A DNA stretch of 64,000 bases, taken from Crocinitomicaceae bacterium. GTDB taxonomy: Bacteria > Bacteroidota > Bacteroidia > Flavobacteriales_D > Crocinitomicaceae. The stretch covers positions 186,001-250,000 of the forward strand of contig JADJGJ010000004.1 of assembly GCA_016708105.1 (NCBI GenBank), in the 5' to 3' direction. The first letter of the stretch is position 1, and each line of letters starts with the position of its first letter. Shown piece by piece: positions 55,766-64,000 of this stretch. The position numbers were made by a program, and so were the translations under genes. Under the pieces are notes generated by a model that saw only the letters and a list, made by a program, of their open reading frames with translations, had not been told where the DNA came from and ran no database searches.

Positions 55766-56171
55766 GATCAGTTTTAATTTTGTCAAAGTAAAAGTCAAGT
55801 CATTTCAGCCCGGTAAAAATAAAACTTGGTTAAAGAGCTGCGTGTTGGATCTTGGTTTTTCTGCTTGCAACCTATCTTATGTTTTTGTTGGTGATGATGA
55901 GCTTCATAAAATGAACCTTAAATTTCTAAAACACGACACTTTAACTGATATTATCACCTTTGATTTTAACGAAAAAAATAGTTTATCGGGTGAGATGTAT
56001 ATAAGCTTGGAAAGGGTCGAAGAAAACGCTGGTAAGTTTGGCGTTGCGTTGACTGAAGAATTAAGACGTGTGATGATTCACGGTGTTCTACATCTGGCGG
56101 GGTTCGGAGACAAAACAAGGAGTGAGAAAATTAAAATGCGTAGTCTAGAGAAAAAATATATTGACTTTTGA
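55758..56171 (+). CDS. ybeY: rRNA maturation endoribonuclease YbeY
   Basis: A 137-residue metallo-endoribonuclease that matures 16S rRNA. The start is the ATG at 55758. The zinc motif is VMIHGVLHLAGFGDKT; the third ligand position, a His in many homologues, is not obvious here and may be replaced by Asp or Thr, as in other Bacteroidota variants. TLTDIITFDFNE is the other conserved block. It is translationally coupled with the ATP-binding protein gene. Confidence 0.93.
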   Translation: MFKISFNFVKVKVKSFQPGKNKTWLKSCVLDLGFSACNLSYVFVGDDELHKMNLKFLKHDTLTDIITFDFNEKNSLSGEMYISLERVEENAGKFGVALTEELRRVMIHGVLHLAGFGDKTRSEKIKMRSLEKKYIDF

Positions 56172-56174
56172 TGT

Positions 56175-56190
56175 TGTTTCACGTGAAACA
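56175..56190. promoter_or_regulatory. parS site 1
   Basis: TGTTTCACGTGAAACA, an exact match to the parS consensus bound by ParB. It lies 3 bp after the ybeY stop. Confidence 0.92.
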
Positions 56191-56217
56191 TAGAATAATT
56201 ATCTGAACTCAAAAAAT

Positions 56218-56233
56218 AGTTTCACGTGAAACA
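56218..56233. promoter_or_regulatory. parS site 2
   Basis: AGTTTCACGTGAAACA has one mismatch from the consensus. It lies 43 bp (start to start) after site 1. Confidence 0.9.
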
Positions 56234-56263
56234 TTAAGTAGGAACACGTCTGTGGTTTAAAGT

Positions 56264-56279
56264 GGTTTCACGTGAAACA
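56264..56279. promoter_or_regulatory. parS site 3
   Basis: GGTTTCACGTGAAACA lies 46 bp after site 2. It overlaps the upstream in-frame GTG of the mnmG frame, which argues that mnmG begins at the ATG at 56289. Confidence 0.9.
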
Positions 56280-56288
56280 AGAATAGGA

Positions 56289-58163
56289 ATGCTTGAAGAA
56301 TATGACATTATAGTAGTTGGTGCCGGTCACGCCGGATGCGAAGCGGCGTATTCGTCTGCAAAAATGGGTTCACGTGTCCTCCTGGTGACGATGAATATGG
56401 CCACCATTGCGCAGATGTCGTGTAACCCGGCAATGGGTGGTGTGGCAAAGGGTCAAATCGTTCGTGAAATTGATGCCCTTGGAGGTGGGTCGGGAATTAT
56501 AACTGACCGATCGGCAATTCAATTCAAAATGCTAAACCTTTCAAAAGGACCTGCCATGTGGTCGCCACGAGCGCAGAACGATAGAATGAAATTCGCGGAA
56601 CAATGGAGGCTGCTTCTTGAGCGAACCAATGGAGTTGACTTTTGGCAAGATATGGTTTCGGGACTAATCATTGAAGACGCAAACGTTGTGGGGGTGATTA
56701 CCTCTATGGGAATAAAAATTAAGAGTAGGGCTGTTGTATTGACTAATGGTACATTTTTAAACGGGCTCATTCACTTAGGTGAAAAAAACTTTAAGGGCGG
56801 ACGAACAGCCGAATCAGCTAGCTATGGCATAACTGAACAACTTGTTGCTGTAGGTTTTGATGCGGGACGCATGAAAACAGGTACCCCGCCTCGGGTTGAC
56901 GGCCGCTCACTTGACTATTCAAAAATGGTAGAGCAACCTGGCGATGAGAACCCCAAAAAGTTCTCATTTTCAACTCAAACATCTGCCCTCAAAAATCAGA
57001 GGAGTTGCTTTATCACATATACTAATTTGCACACACATGAAATTTTGCGTACAGGTTTTGACCGTTCCCCAATGTTTAATGGCGCCATTAAAAGTACCGG
57101 ACCTCGGTATTGCCCATCAATTGAAGATAAAATAAACAGGTTCGCTGAAAGAGATCGGCATCAAATTTTTGTGGAGCCTGAAGGTTGGGAGACCGTGGAG
57201 GTATACGTGAATGGCTTCAGCACATCCCTACCCGAAGAGGTTCAACTAGCCGCCTTGAAAACAATACCAGGATTTGAAAAGGTAAAAATGTTCAGGCCGG
57301 GATACGCAATAGAGTATGATTACTTTCCACCCACCCAGCTTAAACATACCTTGGAGACTAAATTAGTAAGCAACCTATATTTTGCTGGGCAGATTAATGG
57401 AACAACCGGATATGAAGAGGCTGCCGGTCAAGGTTTAATGGCCGGAATAAATGCACACCTTAAACTGAGTGGAAAAGCAGAATTAGTTCTGTCTCGTGAT
57501 GAAGCATATATAGGTGTCTTGATTGATGACCTAATAACCAAAGGAACAAAAGAGCCATACCGTATGTTCACGTCTCGTGCTGAGTTCAGGACATTACTAA
57601 GGCAGGATAATGCAGACATTAGATTAACTCCAATTGGGTATAATATTGGGCTGGCTTCTGATGAAGATCTTGCAAGAGTAAATGAAAAAATTCAATTGAC
57701 TAATGAGCTAGTAAAAATTATTCATGCTTGTAGTGTTTCCCCCAGTGAAGTGAACTCGATGCTGCTGGAAAAAAATTCAGCCCCTTTAACACAGGCAGTA
57801 AAGTGCAATACGGTATTATCGAGGCCACATATTGAATTGAGTGATTTGATTAAGTCATGTGATCTTCTTAGAAAAAAAATTGTATCGGTATGTCCTCTGG
57901 ATCATGATGCCGTTGAACAGGCAGAAATTCAAATCAAATATTCGGGATATATTCAAAGAGAAAGAGATTTAGCTGAGAAAATAAACCGTCTAGAGAAGTT
58001 GAAATTGCCAGAGGGCTTACCTTATAGTGAGATTCATGCTCTTTCTTCTGAGGCGGTTGACAAATTGACTAAAATAAAACCAAGAACACTAGGTCAGGCA
58101 AGCCGAATTAGCGGTGTGTCCCCCTCTGATATTTCTGTAATTCTTATACACCTTGGAAAATAA
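56289..58163 (+). CDS. mnmG: tRNA uridine 5-carboxymethylaminomethyl modification enzyme MnmG
   Basis: A 624-residue FAD protein that with MnmE modifies U34 of several tRNAs. The FAD motif is [20 protein letters not shown]. The conserved [30 protein letters not shown] and [20 protein letters not shown] follow. The GidA-associated C-terminal domain is complete. The parS cluster lies immediately upstream, and the gene's last codons overlap the methyltransferase start. Confidence 0.97.
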   Translation: MLEEYDIIVVGAGHAGCEAAYSSAKMGSRVLLVTMNMATIAQMSCNPAMGGVAKGQIVREIDALGGGSGIITDRSAIQFKMLNLSKGPAMWSPRAQNDRMKFAEQWRLLLERTNGVDFWQDMVSGLIIEDANVVGVITSMGIKIKSRAVVLTNGTFLNGLIHLGEKNFKGGRTAESASYGITEQLVAVGFDAGRMKTGTPPRVDGRSLDYSKMVEQPGDENPKKFSFSTQTSALKNQRSCFITYTNLHTHEILRTGFDRSPMFNGAIKSTGPRYCPSIEDKINRFAERDRHQIFVEPEGWETVEVYVNGFSTSLPEEVQLAALKTIPGFEKVKMFRPGYAIEYDYFPPTQLKHTLETKLVSNLYFAGQINGTTGYEEAAGQGLMAGINAHLKLSGKAELVLSRDEAYIGVLIDDLITKGTKEPYRMFTSRAEFRTLLRQDNADIRLTPIGYNIGLASDEDLARVNEKIQLTNELVKIIHACSVSPSEVNSMLLEKNSAPLTQAVKCNTVLSRPHIELSDLIKSCDLLRKKIVSVCPLDHDAVEQAEIQIKYSGYIQRERDLAEKINRLEKLKLPEGLPYSEIHALSSEAVDKLTKIKPRTLGQASRISGVSPSDISVILIHLGK

Positions 58164-59040
58164 TTTAATATACCTTGATCGTTGTCCTATTTGTCATGGC
58201 TTTGAGACGGCGGAATTCATTACATCAAAAGATTTTTCGGTAAGTGGAGAGACATTTACCATTGTATCGTGCGGGTCTTGCGGATTTAAATTTACTAATC
58301 CAAGACCGGTTGAACAATCCATAGGAAGCTATTATAAATCAGATGGTTATGTTTCACATAGTGCCACAAAGAAGGGTTTTGTAAATAAGGTATATCACCT
58401 GGTTAGAAAATATACACTCGCAAAAAAAGTAGCTCTTATAAATCGCCTATCTAAGGGAAGAAAATTATTGGACATCGGTTCGGGTACCGGTCATTTCGTT
58501 GCAAAAGCAAAACTAAAGGGATGGGACGTCAAGGGTCTTGAGCCGGATACTGACGCACGAAGAATAGCCCAAGAGGTAAATAGCGTTGCATTGAATGATA
58601 TTATTGAGCTTCATAGCCTGAGTGAAAAATTTGATATTATTACACTCTGGCATGTCCTAGAGCATGTTTATCATCTTGAACGGGATGCATCAAAAATTGC
58701 TTCATTATTGACTGATAATGGACGACTTGTAATAGCTGTGCCGAACCCTGAATCTTTTGATGCTCAGTATTATAAAGAGTTTTGGGCGGCATATGATTTA
58801 CCTATCCATCTTTATCACTTTAAAAAAACCGATATCATAGAGTTGTTGGGTAGGTTTGATCTTGAATTGATTGACGTTTTGCCCATGAAGTTTGATTCAT
58901 TTTACGTTTCAATGTTATCAGAAAAGTATAGAGGAGGCAAGCTATCAAGGGCAATATTGACAGGCCTGAAGTCAAATTGGCTTGCGGGAACTGAAAAATG
59001 GAGCTCCCAAATCTATATTTTGAGAAGAAAAACTCATTAG
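58153..59040 (+). CDS. SAM-dependent methyltransferase with N-terminal zinc ribbon
   Basis: A 295-residue protein. The N-terminal CPICHG and CGSCGF pairs could form a zinc ribbon. The Rossmann-fold motif [20 protein letters not shown] and [15 protein letters not shown] follow. The TTG start at 58153 overlaps mnmG by 11 bp, a common arrangement. It belongs to the Methyltransf_23 type often tied to polysaccharide or small-molecule pathways, but the substrate is unknown. Confidence 0.88.
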   Translation: MENNLIYLDRCPICHGFETAEFITSKDFSVSGETFTIVSCGSCGFKFTNPRPVEQSIGSYYKSDGYVSHSATKKGFVNKVYHLVRKYTLAKKVALINRLSKGRKLLDIGSGTGHFVAKAKLKGWDVKGLEPDTDARRIAQEVNSVALNDIIELHSLSEKFDIITLWHVLEHVYHLERDASKIASLLTDNGRLVIAVPNPESFDAQYYKEFWAAYDLPIHLYHFKKTDIIELLGRFDLELIDVLPMKFDSFYVSMLSEKYRGGKLSRAILTGLKSNWLAGTEKWSSQIYILRRKTH

Positions 59041-59168
59041 CAAACGCTGTTTGCAAGATTTCTTGAAATATAACACAAAGGGTCAGCTGTTGGCAGATCG
59101 TTAAATATGGCACGCCTGGTGAGTGGGCTTTGGTTGTTGATTTATAAGGGTTTGCGATATGGGTTAAC

Positions 59169-59197
59169 TAAACATTGCGTTATTAACACAATGTTTA
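59169..59197. terminator. Hairpin between convergent genes
   Basis: The 9-bp stem TAAACATTG/CAATGTTTA has an 11-nt loop. It lies between the methyltransferase and the 59205 gene, which converge. The T run is weak. Confidence 0.45.
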
Positions 59198-59204
59198 ATT
59201 TGAT

Positions 59205-59879
59205 TCATTTTTGTTTATTAGATTTTTCCTTTGGAAAGATCACCTTGAATAACTCTCCAAAAAGAATGCTAAAGCCATAAGAGTAAAAAGGACCGTTGAA
59301 TGCCCTGCGGACATCTTTGTCAGAATTAAAAGTAAAACGTTGACCAACTCCAAGACGCAAAGCAAACCAGGTTAGCGGATAGAATTTAGTTACAATGCCG
59401 ATATTCAATAACGAGAAAGACGAAGCGTAGTATTTATAGAAAACACCGTCGCTGCCTTCAACAAATGCCTCTAATCCGCCCCCCCCGAGATATGCGGGCA
59501 AGCTAATCTCCCAATAACGGGTTTTGTAGAAAACGCGCTCATAAAATAAAGCAGCATAATTGAGCTTAAATTTTACTAAGGATGTGTCGGTAGCAAGCGG
59601 ATAATCAACAGCAAGATCATTAAAAAAGAGATCTTTTTTTAACCCATAAAAACCAAAACCAAAACGGTGAACACCCCTATATTCCAACCCAAGCCTAAAA
59701 CCATTAAATTTCACGGGAGCACCGGAATAGAATGAACGAAAAGCATCAAATCCAATTGCCGGTTTCCATTTTTTGGTGCCATGTGAAACGGGAAAAATTG
59801 TGCGCGTGGTATCTTGCTGAGCACTGCACCAGAGGGTTAAAAACAGAGGAAAAAAAAATATAAATCGGAACCAATTCAC
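59205..59879 (-). CDS. Predicted outer-membrane/secreted protein
   Basis: A 224-residue protein with a GTG start at 59879 and a signal peptide (FIFFFPLFLTLWCSAQQ). The mature part has amphipathic strands with aromatic ends (RHRFGFGFYGL-like, YWEISLPAYLGGGGLEAF), which suggests a small outer-membrane beta-barrel. Function unknown. It overlaps the topB stop as GTGA. Confidence 0.75.
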   Translation of the reverse strand: MNWFRFIFFFPLFLTLWCSAQQDTTRTIFPVSHGTKKWKPAIGFDAFRSFYSGAPVKFNGFRLGLEYRGVHRFGFGFYGLKKDLFFNDLAVDYPLATDTSLVKFKLNYAALFYERVFYKTRYWEISLPAYLGGGGLEAFVEGSDGVFYKYYASSFSLLNIGIVTKFYPLTWFALRLGVGQRFTFNSDKDVRRAFNGPFYSYGFSILFGELFKVIFPKEKSNKQK

Positions 59880-62083
59880 GGCTGGGTATTTACGATGTGT
59901 ATTTGCAGTTTATTCTCATCATCAAGCCATAACTTTCCATCAGTTTTTGTTCCTGCAACTTGCTCCAAGCCTTTTATAATACCGGTTTTTCTTTTGGTGA
60001 GCAGTTCTATTATTTGCTTTTCCGTTAGCTTTTTATTGTAGGCAGTAAACGGAATCAATACGTTGCAGCCGTTATTGAAACGCGAACAACCGTAAGCAGA
60101 TTTACCCTTTTTGATAAGCCCCTCTTTACAGAAAGGACAAGTCATTCCCTCAATTTCAAGTGGCGGTGATTTTAGTTTTGGTGAGGTGCTTGAACCAGCG
60201 TTTGCTTTTATATCTTTTGTTTTGATTTCATGTGAAACAGTCTGTATCTTGCGTGCCTCGGCGTTAAGAACTTCATTGGTTAAATCAACAACCATTTGTT
60301 TCAATTCTTCTTTAAAAAGGTTTACATCATAAGCGCCCTTTTCTATTTGTCGTAGTTTATATTCCCACTGTCCGGTGAGCTCTGCGCTTTTGAGGAGTTC
60401 TGATTGTATAGCGTCTATTAAACCAATTCCGGTTACGGTTGCATGTAAGTTTTTTCTTTTTTTAATGATGTATTGTCGCTTGAAAAGGGTTTCAATGATG
60501 TTAGCCCGGGTAGACGGACGCCCTATTCCGTTTTCTTTCAATAAATCTCTCAACTCATCATTATCCACTGTCTTGCCGGCGGTTTCCATGGCACGCAGTA
60601 AGGTTGCTTCGGTAAAATATTTTGGTGGGCGTGTTTCTTTCTCTTGAACTTCCGGTTTGTGTGGTCCGCTTTCTCCTTGTTCAAAGGAAGGCATAATCAC
60701 GTTGCTTTCCTGATCTTGCTCTATGTTTGCCTCATCGTTTTCATCGTCTTTAGATTTTGGTTTAGTGCCGTTTTCAGACGAATTCTTAATCGGCTCTTCC
60801 CCTTCGTAGACAATTCTCCAGCCGGGCTCAATTATCTGTTTACCGGTGGCTTTGAATTCAACATCTTCCACCTTGCCCAAAACGGTAGTATTTGACACCG
60901 TACAGTCAGGGTAAAAAACTGAAATGAATCTTTTGGTTACCGTATTGAATATTTTTTGTTCGTCAGGTGATATGCCCGAGGGCGTAATTCCGGTTGGAAT
61001 AATAGCATGGTGATCAGTCACTTTTTTATCATCAAACACCTTTTTTGACTTGCGCAAAGGATTGCCTAGCAAGGGTTCGGTGAGGGATGAAAAATATTTC
61101 AATCCCTCAAGTATTTTTGGGACTTTTGGATAAATGTCTTCAGATAAAAACGTGGTATCAACACGCGGATAGGTGATGATTTTTTTCTCGTACAAGCTCT
61201 GCACTAAATTAAGTGTTTGCTCAGCAGAAAACGCAAATTTATTATTTGCTTCAACTTGAATAGAGGTAAGATCAAATAATCGTGGTGGCTGTTCCTTTCC
61301 TTCTTTCTGCTCGTATGAAAGAACTTGAAAGGGTTTATCACTCACTCTAGAGAGTAATTCAGCCGCTTGTTCCTGAGATGTAATTTTGTCAACTTGAGCT
61401 GAAAACAAAACTTCACGATAGTTTGTTTTTAATTCCCAGTATTTTGCAGACTTGAACCCGTCTATTTCTTTTTGTCTTTGAACAATCAAAGCAAGTGTTG
61501 GTGTTTGAACACGACCAATAGAGAGGACCTGTTTATTTTGCCCATACTTCAACGTGTACAAACGTGTTGCGTTCATACCAAGCAACCAGTCTCCAATTGC
61601 ACGGCTACTTCCTGCGGCATATAGATTCAGAAAATCGTCTCCGGATTTCAGTTTTTGAAACCCTTCTTTGATTGCTTCTTCGGTTAGTGATGATATCCAT
61701 AAACGCTTAATGGGTTTCACGTTTTTTGCTTTCAACAAAACCCATTGCTGAATCAGTTCTCCCTCTTGCCCGGCATCACCACAGTTTATCACTTCTTCAC
61801 AACGCTCAACAAGATTTTCTATGATGCGAAATTGTTTTTGAACACCTTGATTTTCGATTAATTTTATTCCAAATCTGGAGGGAATCATCGGGAGCGTTGC
61901 AAGATTCCACGTTTTCCAAAGTGGAGTATAATCATGCGGTTCTTTCAGTGTACAAAGGTGACCAAACGTCCATGAAACCCAGTAGCCTGCCCCCTCAAAA
62001 TATCCGTCTTTTTTGAGTGTTGCTCCCAAAACGGTTGCTATTTCTTTTGCAACACTTGGTTTTTCAGCAATACACAGTTTCAT
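59876..62083 (-). CDS. topB: DNA topoisomerase III-like type IA topoisomerase
   Basis: A 735-residue type IA topoisomerase. The TOPRIM domain starts MKLCIAEKPSVAKEIATVLG with CGDAGQEGELIQQWV, and the active-site Tyr is in IITYPRVDTTFLSEDIYP. GRPSTRANIIETLFKR is the conserved HTH-like block. The C-terminus has a zinc-ribbon-type CPFCKEGLIKKGKSAYGCSR. Two charged, low-complexity insertions (near residues 430-475 and 640-660) are lineage-specific. Confidence 0.95.
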   Translation of the reverse strand: MKLCIAEKPSVAKEIATVLGATLKKDGYFEGAGYWVSWTFGHLCTLKEPHDYTPLWKTWNLATLPMIPSRFGIKLIENQGVQKQFRIIENLVERCEEVINCGDAGQEGELIQQWVLLKAKNVKPIKRLWISSLTEEAIKEGFQKLKSGDDFLNLYAAGSSRAIGDWLLGMNATRLYTLKYGQNKQVLSIGRVQTPTLALIVQRQKEIDGFKSAKYWELKTNYREVLFSAQVDKITSQEQAAELLSRVSDKPFQVLSYEQKEGKEQPPRLFDLTSIQVEANNKFAFSAEQTLNLVQSLYEKKIITYPRVDTTFLSEDIYPKVPKILEGLKYFSSLTEPLLGNPLRKSKKVFDDKKVTDHHAIIPTGITPSGISPDEQKIFNTVTKRFISVFYPDCTVSNTTVLGKVEDVEFKATGKQIIEPGWRIVYEGEEPIKNSSENGTKPKSKDDENDEANIEQDQESNVIMPSFEQGESGPHKPEVQEKETRPPKYFTEATLLRAMETAGKTVDNDELRDLLKENGIGRPSTRANIIETLFKRQYIIKKRKNLHATVTGIGLIDAIQSELLKSAELTGQWEYKLRQIEKGAYDVNLFKEELKQMVVDLTNEVLNAEARKIQTVSHEIKTKDIKANAGSSTSPKLKSPPLEIEGMTCPFCKEGLIKKGKSAYGCSRFNNGCNVLIPFTAYNKKLTEKQIIELLTKRKTGIIKGLEQVAGTKTDGKLWLDDENKLQIHIVNTQP

Positions 62084-62162
62084 TTTTTTTATTTCAGAAT
62101 TTGACGATGTAAAAATCTAATTATTATGCTAATCTAACGATGTGCTTTTTCAAACTTAGAAA

Positions 62163-62666
62163 TCATTTTTTTATGTAATGAAAGACAGAAAAAGCATACT
62201 TATTTTTTTCGTCTGGTTCATGGGTAAATAATAGTTTTTTATTCCACTTGGTGTCATCCACAGCAGGGAACCATGTGTCTCCATCAAAGGCCTGATTTAT
62301 TTGTGTAATATACATTTCATCGGCCAAATTTTGCTTCAGCGTTTCGTCATAAATCTGTCCGCCGCCAATGATGTAAATGTCTTTTTCAGTTTGACTTTTA
62401 AAGTGAAGAATGGCCTGTTCAATAGAATGAAAAACAACACAGTCAGGTGATTTAAATTCATGGTTGCGTGTAACAACAACATTGATACGGTTAGACAGCG
62501 GACGATATTTCAACGGAATAGAGTCCCAGTTTCTGCGTCCCATTATTACAATGTGCCCTGAAGTTGTTTGAGTGAAAAACTTCATGTCCGCGGGCAAGTG
62601 CCATATCAGATCATTGTTTTTACCAATTACGCCGTTTGAAGCCACGGCCACAATAATACGCACCAT
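62163..62666 (-). CDS. folA: Dihydrofolate reductase
   Basis: A 167-residue enzyme. The start MVRIIVAVASNGVIGKNNDL and the DLIWHLPADMKFFTQTT, GRRNWDSIP and YIIGGGQIYDE motifs are typical of DHFR. Two bp separate it from the thyA stop, so thyA and folA are one operon that recycles folate during dTMP synthesis. Confidence 0.97.
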   Translation of the reverse strand: MVRIIVAVASNGVIGKNNDLIWHLPADMKFFTQTTSGHIVIMGRRNWDSIPLKYRPLSNRINVVVTRNHEFKSPDCVVFHSIEQAILHFKSQTEKDIYIIGGGQIYDETLKQNLADEMYITQINQAFDGDTWFPAVDDTKWNKKLLFTHEPDEKNKYAFSVFHYIKK

Positions 62667-62668
62667 AA

Positions 62669-63493
62669 TTAAACACTTACCTCCCCTTTAATGTGTGGAT
62701 GCGGATTGTAATCTACTAGTTCAAAATCTTCAAACTTGAAATCAAAAATGGACTGAACATGTGGATTGATTTTCATTAACGGTAATGGGCGTGGTTCACG
62801 CTGAAGCTGTAATTGAATCTGCTCAAAATGATTATTGTAGATGTGGGCGTCACCAAACGTGTGAATGAATTCTCCCGGTTGTAAATTGCATACTTGAGCC
62901 ACCATCATGGTTAACAATGCATACGACGCAATATTGAACGGAACACCTAGAAAAACATCTGCACTTCTTTGATACAATTGACATGAAAGTTTTCCATCAG
63001 CAACATAGAATTGAAAAAATGCGTGACAAGGAGGTAGAGCCGCTTTTCCGTTTTTTACATTTTCAGCAAAACTTAATTTGGTGTTTGGCATTACACTTGG
63101 GTTCCAAGCTGAAACCATTATCCGACGATTATCAGGGTTTGTTTTTATTTGCGTGATTACTTCTTGAATCTGATCTAATCCTGTTCCGTTCCAATTTCTC
63201 CATTGTGCCCCGTAAACGGGACCTAATTCTCCGCCTTCGTTTGCCCATGCGTCCCATATCTTGACACCGTTTTCTTGCAGATACTTAACGTTGGTATCGC
63301 CGTTTAGAAACCATAATAATTCGTGAATGATTGATTTGAGATGCAGTTTTTTAGTAGTCAACATCGGAAAACCGGCTTGTAAATCAAAGCGCATCTGGTA
63401 TCCAAACACGCTTTTGGTTCCGGTACCCGTGCGATCTCCCTTTTGTGCCCCGTTTTCATAAATGTGCTTTACCAGGTCAAGATATTGTTTCAT
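62669..63493 (-). CDS. thyA: Thymidylate synthase
   Basis: A 274-residue ThyA. The active-site Cys is in [20 protein letters not shown], the conserved [20 protein letters not shown] follows, and the [16 protein letters not shown] start and [13 protein letters not shown] are present. It is slightly longer than the E. coli enzyme. Confidence 0.98.
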   Translation of the reverse strand: MKQYLDLVKHIYENGAQKGDRTGTGTKSVFGYQMRFDLQAGFPMLTTKKLHLKSIIHELLWFLNGDTNVKYLQENGVKIWDAWANEGGELGPVYGAQWRNWNGTGLDQIQEVITQIKTNPDNRRIMVSAWNPSVMPNTKLSFAENVKNGKAALPPCHAFFQFYVADGKLSCQLYQRSADVFLGVPFNIASYALLTMMVAQVCNLQPGEFIHTFGDAHIYNNHFEQIQLQLQREPRPLPLMKINPHVQSIFDFKFEDFELVDYNPHPHIKGEVSV

Positions 63494-63731
63494 AGTGTTG
63501 GTTTTATGACAGATTTTAAATTGGCACCCATTTGTTTTCTTAGTAATTAATTGGATTAGAGATACTTAAACTAAATTCTGGCACTACAAAATCTGATTTT
63601 CAAAGTTATCATCTACAACAGGATTCCCATGAAAACAGGCGGCTTTAATATAAACAGGCAAAAAATTTTTATCAACAGAAATTTTGAGGCATGGCATAGG
63701 AATTGTATATTCGTGTTCCTTTTTTAACCCG

Positions 63732-64000
63732 ATGATGAAATATTTAGCACTTGCCTCATTTTTGCTTGTTTTGTTTACTGCCAATGCTGAAACATTACCA
63801 AAGGATTGTTTTGGAGAATATGCAGGAGAAATGGCGGCGTATACCGTAATGAATAATGACGTAGAGCTCAACATTGAAAAACACGATGTGAAAATTGAAA
63901 TTTCTGCCGAAAAAATCAGCTACAAAAGCGGAATGATTGAGCTCAATGGCACCTATACTTTTTTAAAGCAATCAGGCACGCAGTATTTGATAAAAGCCAA
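63732..64000 (+). CDS. Partial secreted protein, cut by the window end
   Basis: The frame from the ATG at 63732 (MMKYLALASFLLVLFTANAE) encodes a signal peptide and about 70 more residues (LPKDCFGEYAGEMAAYTVMN...) without a stop before the window ends. It is in a different frame from any other gene here. No domain can be named. The stretch between thyA and this gene holds nothing else clear. Confidence 0.65.
   Translation, partial: MMKYLALASFLLVLFTANAETLPKDCFGEYAGEMAAYTVMNNDVELNIEKHDVKIEISAEKISYKSGMIELNGTYTFLKQSGTQYLIKA

Noticed and set aside
60224..60239. A fourth parS site inside topB
   Set aside because: GATTTCATGTGAAACA differs from the consensus at three positions, including the central CG, so it is probably chance.

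Overview
The window looks like a chromosome segment of a low-GC member of the Bacteroidota, probably a Flavobacteriales-type organism. I infer this from several type IX secretion (T9SS) signatures (C-terminal sorting domains, a PorP/SprF protein, a CHU_C-type domain), from TAnnTTTG promoter -7 boxes with a TTG about 19 nt upstream and few Shine-Dalgarno sites, from LytTR regulators, and from the DUF4175 / ATP-binding protein / ybeY / mnmG gene order. No genus is claimed.

Layout. 1-11.2 kb is accessory DNA. It holds secreted proteins of unknown function, two toxin-antitoxin loci whose toxins are each broken by one small mutation while the antitoxin stays open, a fragment duplicated from the first gene, and a tRNA-Leu followed by an array of about 6.5 copies of a 122-bp unit. 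Each unit carries the tRNA 3' end plus an intrinsic terminator. 11.3-21.1 kb holds tadA, aspS, a SprF-like protein, a TPR/SpoIIE-type phosphatase, a large PKD/Ig-like T9SS cargo protein and an SCO protein. 21.1-22.3 kb and 36.2-37.3 kb are two near-identical, multiply frameshifted IS630-family copies. The first supplies the last codons and stop of a LytTR regulator.

22.3-28.5 kb is a minus-strand set: MORN-like repeat protein, seven-PAS histidine kinase, LytTR response regulator. 28.9-36.1 kb has rpiB, a thioredoxin-like protein, an ECF-type sigma factor overlapping a membrane PKD/CHU_C protein (candidate anti-sigma partner), a CapA-like protein and a CotH-like protein. 37.3-49.7 kb carries housekeeping and conserved genes (LemA, M48 protease, di-haem peroxidase, lipB, a beta-lactamase-like hydrolase, a PolB-like exonuclease, gamma-carbonic anhydrase, lysS, PGI/PMI) and small lipoproteins. 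49.7-64 kb has tRNA-Cys, folB, gltX, the DUF4175-ATPase-ybeY set, three parS palindromes directly before mnmG, a methyltransferase, topB, folA, thyA and the start of one more secreted protein.

Three near-perfect parS sites beside mnmG suggest the right-hand side lies in the ParB-bound, origin-proximal part of the chromosome. The most unusual structure is the tRNA-Leu tail array. It resembles in architecture the Escherichia coli tyrT locus, where 178-bp repeats each carry the 3' end of a tRNA gene.
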